From Synanceia verrucosa (taxonomy: Eukaryota > Chordata > Actinopteri > Perciformes > Synanceiidae): DNA of 64,000 nucleotides. The stretch spans positions 17,077,598 through 17,141,597 of the forward strand of contig CM056556.1 in assembly GCA_029721515.1 (NCBI GenBank), given 5' to 3'. Below the pieces are notes generated by a model. The model made no database searches. It was given only the letters and a program-made list of their open reading frames with translations, and was not told where the DNA came from. Each line of letters starts with the position of its first letter. Within the stretch, counting starts at the first letter, position 1. Positions 57,787 to 64,000 of the stretch are shown here, one piece after another. The translations under genes were made by a program, and so were the position numbers.

Positions 57787-58148
57787 GAATTCATTCATCC
57801 ATCCATCCATTTTCTACTGCTTATCCTCATATAGGGTCGCAGGGAGGGCTGGAGTCCCAGCTGTCTTAGGGCAAAAGGCAGGGTACACCCTGGACAAGTC
57901 GCCACCTCATCGCAGGGCACATAGAGACAGACAACCACTCACACTCACTTTCACACCTACAGCAATTTAAATTAACCAATTAACCTAATCCCCATACATA
58001 TTTTTGGATGGTGGGAGGAAGCCAAAGTACCCAGAGAGAACCCATGCAGACACGGGTAGAACATGCAATCGTCACACAGGCCAGGAATCGAACCCAGTAT
58101 CTTCTTGCTGTGAAGCGACAGTGCTAACCACTACACCACCGTGCCACC
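57787..58148 (-). mobile_element. RTE/Expander-like LINE tail
   Basis: Nearly complete copy of the teleost RTE-derived repeat: CATC units, TTTTCTACTGCTTATCC, GGGTACACCCTGGACAAGTC, GGAGGAAGCC, GAGAACCCATGCAGACACGG, ending CACTACACCACCGTGCCACC. It is opposite in orientation to the 45.4-kb copy and begins about 25 bases after the akr1d1 poly(A) signal. Confidence 0.88.
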
Positions 58149-58224
58149 CACCATTTGAATTGAATGGGGCAAAATGCTTCATGTTGAGAAATACATGTGA
58201 CTAGTCGCTTAGGTCTGCTGAATT

Positions 58225-58378
58225 CATTCAGGGTTGTATTTACAACCATCCTGTGATGAACTGACAACTTGTCCAGGGTGTACCTGGCCTTTCGCTCGAA
58301 GACAGCTGGGATAGGCTCCAGCCCCCCCGTGACCCTACAGTATGTGACGATAAGAGGTTGAAAATGGAGGGATGGATG
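58225..58378 (+). mobile_element. Partial RTE-type tail, inverted to its neighbour
   Basis: Contains AACTTGTCCAGGGTGTACCT, GACAGCTGGGATAGGCTCC and GATAAGAGGTTGAAAATGGA. This is the distal half of the same repeat in the opposite orientation to the copy 75 bases away. The pair forms an imperfect inverted repeat that could fold in a read-through akr1d1 transcript. Confidence 0.82.
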
Positions 58379-59079
58379 TATTTATAACCTTTTTCAGATA
58401 CTGTACATCAGGCAGTACACTCAAAAAAGCCAAATTGGGTGTCTGCTACATTTATCTACGTAAGTGTAACATGTAGCTTCTACCATACATAGTCATGTTT
58501 TGTGGTTGAACATCATTAAGTAATGTTATTTTAGCATGATGTCTTATAACTTGACATTGTGTAAATTAATTTATGTTGACAGAACCCAATGCATTTTGGG
58601 TAAGATAGCAAGTTGCATGTACAACTCCAGAGCAGAATGTGGCAGTAGTGTAACTTTAGAACCTTTACTTCCAAAAGTCAGGCACACAGTTTAAAACAAA
58701 TGCAGCAATGTTCGTTGTGGAAGACGGAGAACTAAGTACTTTACTTGACTTAAAATAACTTTGACTTAAAAATAAACCACTGCGCAGAAATGTCACATAA
58801 CTTGTTATTGTCCACTCTATAATTTTAAATGATTAATTCAATCGCCGAATGTTTTTGTAGTGTGCTCCCAGCAGCATTAGCAGCAAACCATAGCAGCATT
58901 AGTTGTTATGGTTGGCGACTTAGCATTTGTATCGCTCGCTAAATTAGTGTATTGTAATTGTGTAGAACTACTTTTTTATGTTCACCCAACAAATGACGAT
59001 TAGAGGCCAACATAAAGGCAACACAGAGAGAAGTCAGCCAGTGAAGTGAGCCAGAAGTGAGCTGCACAAAGGGAACATG
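58379..59079. other. Unassigned stretch before the LINE cluster
   Basis: About 700 bases of AT-rich sequence with no recognisable exon. Parts near 58980-59080 may already belong to the LINE fragment that follows, since the composition changes there, but I cannot translate a clear domain. Confidence 0.4.
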
Positions 59080-59535
59080 GTTACCCAGGAAATACAACAA
59101 GCTACCCATACCTGAAGCACTCAAAACTGCCAAACAGAGAGTAACAGCTCTGGCCTCTTGAGTGAAGAGATATATTAAGGAGGTAGAGCCCAGGAGAATA
59201 AACAATATGTTCTCCATTCAACCAGCCAAGGTGTACTCTGTACAGTGGCAGGGAATAACAGCAGCTCAGACCCACCAAGAGCTGTGATGGAAAAATACTG
59301 GAAAAACATCAGGGAAAGAGAAGCATCACACAACACCAATGCCCAATGGGCCACAGCAAAGTACGGACCACAGCAGCCTACCAGAACAAGAACCAGTAAC
59401 CATCTCAATGGCAGATATCAAAGAAAGAATGTCGAAGATGAAGAACTGGGCAGCACTGGGCCCCGGTATGATCCATATATACTGGCTTATACGGACACTA
59501 TGTATTTTTTTCTCCCATGTAGTGGTTAAATTTGA
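59080..59535 (+). mobile_element. Non-LTR retrotransposon fragment, N-terminal to RT
   Basis: Broken frames read RRINNMFSIQPAKVYS, YWKNIREREASHNTNAQW, LPEQEPVTISMADIKERMSK and MKNWAALGPGMIHIYWL. The pattern W-x-A-P-G-P-D/G-M-x-H-x-Y-W-L and the preceding 'YWKNI...HNTNAQW' block recur in fish retroelement proteins that database names often link to R2-type elements. At least two frame changes and a stop are present, so it is dead. The family assignment is from memory and uncertain. Confidence 0.5.
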
Positions 59536-59544
59536 CTTGCATGC

Positions 59545-59655
59545 ATTGCAACATGGTTGGAGCTACGGTAAGCGGAATGGGTCAACTCCCGGGCGGCCAC
59601 TATCACCACGGATCCCCAGCCCCCGACGGGCCCCGGCCGGCCATGGACAGCTACA
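59545..59655. other. Isolated GC-rich block
   Basis: About 110 bases rich in CCCGG, GGCC and CCCCGACGGGCCCC stand between an AT-rich LINE fragment and a TA microsatellite. One frame reads MGQLPGGHYHHGSPAPDGPR, which looks more like protein-coding low complexity than like the surrounding repeats. No family is recognised, and the block is too short to call. Confidence 0.4.
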
Positions 59656-59670
59656 TACAGTATATACAGC

Positions 59671-59826
59671 TATAGATATATATATATATATACGTATATA
59701 TACGTATATATATATATATATATGTATATACGTATATATATATATATATATATATATATACGTATATATATATATATACGTATATATACGTATATATATA
59801 TATATACGTATATATATATATATATT
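59671..59826. repeat. TA microsatellite with TACGTA interruptions
   Basis: About 155 bases of TA repeats broken every 8-24 bases by CG, so the string is almost all TA and TACGTA. It makes long artificial open frames rich in Tyr-Ile on both strands. Confidence 0.95.
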
Positions 59827-59828
59827 CT

Positions 59829-60088
59829 ATCTCACTTTTTGGCCCTTGATTGGCCCACTGGTACTGAACATGAATCAATATTCAATCAAGGACCCGGTAG
59901 AGTGCTCTAGCTACAGGCCACTTTCTCTATTAAATGCAGACCTAAAGATTTACACTAAAGTATTAGCTCGGCAGCTTCAAGGCCACGTGACAGAGTTGGT
60001 TCACAGTGACCAGATGGGGTTTATAAAATCAAGACTAGCTACAGATAAAGTTAGAAGATTATTACAGATGCCGCTCAAGGCTTACAGT
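59829..60088 (+). mobile_element. Tx1/L1-type LINE, first part of RT
   Basis: Reads SSYRPLSLLNADLKIYTKVL, ARQLQGHVTELVHSDQMGFI and SRLATDKVRRLL. This is the RT segment 'YRPISLLN-D-K...K-LA-RL...-HPDQ-GFI-GR...D--RRLL' of Tx1-like L1 elements. The frame stops where another LINE has inserted; the next RT segment resumes near 61.95 kb. Confidence 0.8.
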
Positions 60089-60092
60089 AGAA

Positions 60093-61945
60093 TAGAATAG
60101 TAACTTTATTGTCATTGTATACCAGATACAATGAAATTGGACATGCTGCTCATGGTGCACAACAATTCCCCACATAAAAAATCAACCACACGTTACACAC
60201 ATCCATACAAAAAAATATATGAATCAATCAATAAAAAAGTATATATTAATCTGTCAATACATATGTGCAGTCCTGCATTTATCATCAGAGTCATGTGCAA
60301 AAGCCATAAAGTGCAGACAGAAAAAGTCAATGAGTATTCATAGTTGTAATGGCCTGGGGGAAGAAACATGGTTCCTAAACCTGGTTGTGTGTTTTGATGG
60401 ACTGGTAGCATCTGCCTGAGGGCAGCAGCTGAACAGCTTATGGCCAGGGTGAGTGCAGTCCTTTGAGATGGTGAAAGCTCTCTTGAGGTAGCACGCCATG
60501 GCAATGTCAGTTAATGAGGGCAGTGAGCAGCCGATGACCTTTTCAGCTGTGCGGATGATGCGTTGTAGTGAGTTTTTCTCCGCAGCTGTGCTGCCGGCAT
60601 ACCAGAATGTGATGTTGTATGTGATGATACTTTCAATAGCTCAACGGAAGGTCTCAAGCAGCCTCTCCTTCAAGGTGTTCTTTCTGAGCAGCAGGAAATG
60701 GAGACGCTGCTCTGCCTTCTTGATTATCTCTGTGGTGTTGATGTTCCAGGAGATGTTGTCAGGTATGTGGAGCCCCAGGTACTTGAAGGAGTGAACCTGC
60801 TCCACACATGCTCCATTTATCCACAGTGGTAAGGGGTCAGTTGTCCGTTTTTTTCTAAAGTCCACCATGAGTTCTTTTGTTTTGCTAGTCTTTAGTTACA
60901 GGTTATTAGTATCGCACCACCTTGACAGTGTCCCCCTGTTATGAGTTCAATCACAACCATGTCATTCACAAAATTAATGATGGTATTAGTCAGACTTGAT
61001 CACATTGGAGACCAGTAGTTGTTCAGGTCATCTCCATTTATTTGGCACAGGAAAAATGATGGCAGATTTGAGGCAGGGTGTATAATGCTCTGAAACAGGA
61101 AGATTTTGAAAATGAGAGTGACGACTCCAGCAAGCTGACCAGCACAGGACTGAAATACCTTGCTTGGTATCCCATCAGGACCAGCGGCCTTCCTCGGGTT
61201 AACTGATATCAGAACACGCCTCACCTCGTGCTCCTGCACCACAAGATGGTTGATGTTGGCGGAGGAGGAGGGGGTGGGTGGAGGGGGGGCAGTGCTGGGC
61301 GGCTGCAGATCTCATCACCTCAAACCGTGCAAAGAAGTTCAGCTTCTCTGCTAGTGAGGGATCTGTGTTGACAGTGCTGTTGGGGCTGCCTTTGTAGTTG
61401 GTAATATGTTTTATCCCCTGCCACACTCTTCATGTGTTGTTTGCTCCCCTGATGCCTCTCTTTAGCTCCGCCCTTGCCACCCCGTACTGCTCCTTGTCTC
61501 CTGACCGAAATGCTGAGTCACGCTTTTTCAGCAGACATTTGACCTCCGCTGACATCTTTCTTTCGACAGTAACACTGCCCACACAGTACTTGATGTATGC
61601 CAAAACCATCTCTGTGTGTTTCCCCACATCAGTGTGATGAAATAAATCACACTCTATCTGGTCAAAACAGTCCTGGAGTTGGGACAGGGCATTCTCTGGC
61701 CGAGATGTAATAACCCGAGTGCAGGGTCTAGTGTAAGCAGGTACCAGAAGCAGCAACCGATGATCTGATTGACCGAGATGAGGGAGAGGGGCAGCTTTGT
61801 CAGCTCTGTCCAAAGTATTGTCTCCTCTGGTTGCACAGTCAACATGTTGTACAAAACTTGGCAGCAGAGTTATTAAACCTGCCTGGTTAAAATCAGAGCA
61901 TACAGCCGCAGCACCAGCACACACCGCCGTCTTTTCTCTGTAGAA
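60093..61945 (-). mobile_element. Jockey-superfamily LINE nested in the Tx1/L1 LINE
   Basis: On the minus strand from high to low coordinate: end of an AP-type endonuclease (SDFNQAGL, HVDCATRGDNTLD, LPHLGQSDH), a linker (RDSAFRSGDKEQYGVARAEL), the start of RT (VRRVLISVNPRKAAGPDGIP), then after a deletion of the RT core, PLPLWINGACVEQVHSFKYL, LGLHIPDNISWNINTTEIIK and a C-terminal RIIRTAEKVIGCSLPSL. The 3' end reads AATTTCATTGTATCTGG, then CAATGACAATAAAGTTAC and ATTCT repeats at about 60093. The 5' end is truncated. Many stops are present, so it is dead. L2 or Rex1-like is the likely clade. Confidence 0.8.
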
Positions 61946-61949
61946 CTTA

Positions 61950-63180
61950 AGTACTCCTGCTGCTGTGCTTTCACTGGATGCGATGAAGGCTTTTGACCGC
62001 CTGGAGTGGCCCTTCTTATGGTCAGTGCTTGAGTTTATGGGGTTCGCCATGCCGTTCATTAACATGATTAAAGTACTGTATGAAAATCCATCTGCCGTAG
62101 GGCTCACAGACAAAACTAGACAAAACTCTCCTCTCTTTGCTGTCTTGAGAGGATCAAGGCTGTCCTCTCAGCCCTCGGTTATTTGCCCTTTCTCTTGAAA
62201 GCCATCCGCAGTTCACCTACAATGTCTCCAATTTCTATTAACGAAACTCACCATCACATTTCACTATATGCTGATTACATCTTATTGCATTTAAACAACC
62301 CAGTGCAATGTATTCCAAATGTTTTGTCAATCTTTGAACATTATGGCAGCCTCTCCGGTCTTAGAATAAACTGGCAGAAATCTGCTTTTGCTACCTTTGC
62401 TACCTCAGGCCATGTGCAATGCTCCCGCCCCTGCATCTATTCCAGTTACTAAAAACTTTATGTCTCTAGGGATGGATATTTATCCCTCTATACATACACT
62501 AATTAAAAACAATTTTTCTAATACTCCCGACAAAGTCATGGCAGACCTTAACAGGTGGTTCGGCCTTCCAAATTCACTTTGTGCTAGGGTGGCTATTTTT
62601 AAAATGAATATTCTGCCCAGAGTCAATTTTGTGAGTTCTATGCTCCCCCTTTCCACGCCCCCTCAATAATGGAGTAAATTGCAATCATCAATACCAAAAT
62701 TTCTTTGGCGTGGTAAATGACCTACATTTATTTTTGTTCTTCCAAAGTGCTTGGTAGTTTCTTTCATATGAGTGTTTCCCTGCGGCTGAATTTTGGAGGA
62801 TGGTTGCTTTTAACCTTTCCAAAGCTGTTTAAGATCAGCTTGCCCTGTCTACCTGCTACACTAATTTTTAATGATTTATCAGAGCTGGGTTTGACACTGG
62901 ACAAGAGAAGAACATTGTTGGCTGGACTAACAGCTGCGAAAAAACTAGTCGCTACACATTGGAAACCTCCACACTCACTTTCTTTCCGAGTATGGGTTCT
63001 GACCTTGTTCCTTTTTTTTCTCTTTAATTTATTTTAGTTGTCTATTCATGTACATATGCATTTTAGTATGCATGTAGGAATGCAAATGTATATATTTTTT
63101 ACCTATTACCTATTTTTGTAACATGCAAGTACCTATCTACATTTTTCTGTCTGTAAAATAAAATAAAAATTTGATCACAA
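61950..63180 (+). mobile_element. Tx1/L1-type LINE, rest of RT and 3' end
   Basis: Resumes with LSLDAMKAFDRLEWPFLWSV and continues with ISLYADYILLHLNNP (the YADD motif reads YADY), LSGLRINWQKSAF and VAIFKMNILPRVNF; near 62.9 kb the far C-terminal GLTAAKKLVATHWKPPHSLS is seen. Several frame changes break it. The 3' end is an A-rich AAAATAAAATAAAAATTTG stretch near 63160. The change of the second catalytic aspartate to tyrosine alone would inactivate it. Confidence 0.8.
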
Positions 63181-63539
63181 AAAAGTAAAATAGAATATGC
63201 TAATCCGTCAGCTATAAGACCATTCAGCTGACATTCCAGTGCCAGTATGTTTCATATTTTTTTTAAGAAAACAGGGATCCTATAGTTCAAAATCTTGATG
63301 TGATAGAGAAAAACTGAGATCAGCTTGGATTCCACACCCAAAAATTTGTTAGACCTAACTCAACAAAAATTGTGTTCCCCAGTGTAATCAGTATTACTTG
63401 ACTGTCAGTGGTCATAATTGTATGCTTCATCAGTGTATATTCCCTTTATGTTACATATTTAATTTACTCTCTACTTCAATTTGCACTAACTCATGTCCCC
63501 CTGACCTAAGTAATTTCTTCTTTTTTTCTTTATGTAGTA

Positions 63540-63640
63540 AAAGTATGTAGAAAGCATCAGAATAAGAATTTTATTGCCAACAATTGCGTCAGAATTGTTT
63601 GTGCATATGACAAATAAAGAACCTTGAACCTTGTATATCC
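63540..63640 (+). mobile_element. LINE 3' tail
   Basis: ATAAGAATTTTATTGCCAAC, a short spacer, then GACAAATAAAGAACCTTGAA resembles the 3' ends of fish Jockey-group LINEs that finish with AATAAAGAACCTTGA-type repeats. Only the tail is present. About 360 bases from 63181 to 63540 show nothing I can name. Confidence 0.45.
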
Positions 63641-63752
63641 AGCTTGGGTCAGCTGATGTCATTCACATACACTGCAAGCTTGAATAACCTGGGACACACT
63701 CAGAATGACAATGCTTAAAACTGTGAAATGGTCTAAATATGACACAAACGGA

Positions 63753-63755
<3 letters not shown>

Positions 63756-63827
<72 letters not shown>
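63756..63827. repeat. TA microsatellite
   Basis: Seventy-two bases of uninterrupted TA. The remaining 170 bases to the window end show no recognisable feature. Confidence 0.97.
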
Positions 63828-63831
<4 letters not shown>

Positions 63832-64000
63832 GTTTCACAGACTGTGTACTGCTGTATGATATAAAAAAGGACATCTCACTTTTCACAATATGGGAATCTG
63901 GGCACATAAAGGGATTCTCCATAACATATATAAAGTTAAAAATCTGAATATGACAAACAGAAATAATCTCTGTGACATATTATATTTCCATACAATAAAC

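Noticed and set aside
59339..60100. 253-codon open frame on the plus strand
   Set aside because: It fuses LINE debris, the GC-rich block, a TA microsatellite translated as Tyr-Ile repeats, and RT sequence; it is an accident of the repeat and not a gene.
61430..62113. 227-codon open frame on the minus strand as a host gene
   Set aside because: Its first part is antisense to the Tx1/L1 RT and the rest is the endonuclease end of the nested LINE.
1..64000. CRISPR arrays, operons, bacterial promoters, tRNA or rRNA genes
   Set aside because: None is seen. The spliced genes and repeat types are vertebrate; tandem repeats here are simple microsatellites without unique spacers.

Overview
The window is vertebrate nuclear DNA, almost certainly from a ray-finned (teleost) fish. 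Genes are split into many short exons with GT-AG introns. The three recognisable proteins are vertebrate proteins close to full length. The dispersed repeats are of types typical of teleost genomes: RTE/Expander-like LINE tails, Tx1-like L1, Jockey-superfamily LINEs with short ATTCT-type tails, hAT and TTAA-site DNA elements, and long CA/TA microsatellites. I assigned exons by reading the translated sequence against remembered family features and by checking splice sites and reading phase. No alignment was run. All three gene models keep one open frame through every junction.

Layout. (1) 1-12.6 kb: no recognisable gene; a ZNF143-like promoter motif lies at the extreme left and a few repeats follow. 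(2) 12.6-13.65 kb: a DNA transposon with about 280-bp inverted ends carrying a broken P2X7-tail-like exon. (3) 13.8-39.4 kb, minus strand: fbln1 (fibulin-1), with signal peptide, three anaphylatoxin-like modules, nine EGF modules and two alternative 3' ends that match mammalian isoforms C and D. (4) 39.4-42.6 kb: intergenic, with microsatellites and a perfect 17-bp hairpin. (5) 42.6-52.8 kb, minus strand: a TIF1-family gene best called trim24, with RING, two B-boxes, coiled coil, PHD and bromodomain; the histone-reading half looks altered. Its introns hold an RTE tail and a hAT element that itself contains another insertion. (6) 54.6-57.8 kb, plus strand: akr1d1, a complete nine-exon 5-beta-reductase of 326 aa, head-to-head with trim24. 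(7) 57.8-64 kb: a retrotransposon graveyard in which a minus-strand Jockey-type LINE interrupts a plus-strand Tx1/L1-type LINE.

The genes do not form one pathway. Fibulin-1 is a secreted matrix protein, TRIM24 a nuclear cofactor of ligand-activated receptors, and AKR1D1 a cytosolic enzyme of bile-acid and steroid metabolism. The trim24-akr1d1 neighbourhood resembles human 7q33-q34. FBLN1 is on another human chromosome (22q13), so the fbln1-trim24 junction is probably a fish arrangement.

The most interesting points are: two short elements sharing TAGCCT ends and apparent 9-bp target duplications, each carrying a fragment of a RecQ-like helicase with a damaged Walker A motif; the degenerate TRIM24 bromodomain and PHD; a GT microsatellite replacing the polypyrimidine tract of a trim24 exon; a GC-AG intron inside the PHD finger; and the conserved C/D terminal-exon choice of fbln1.
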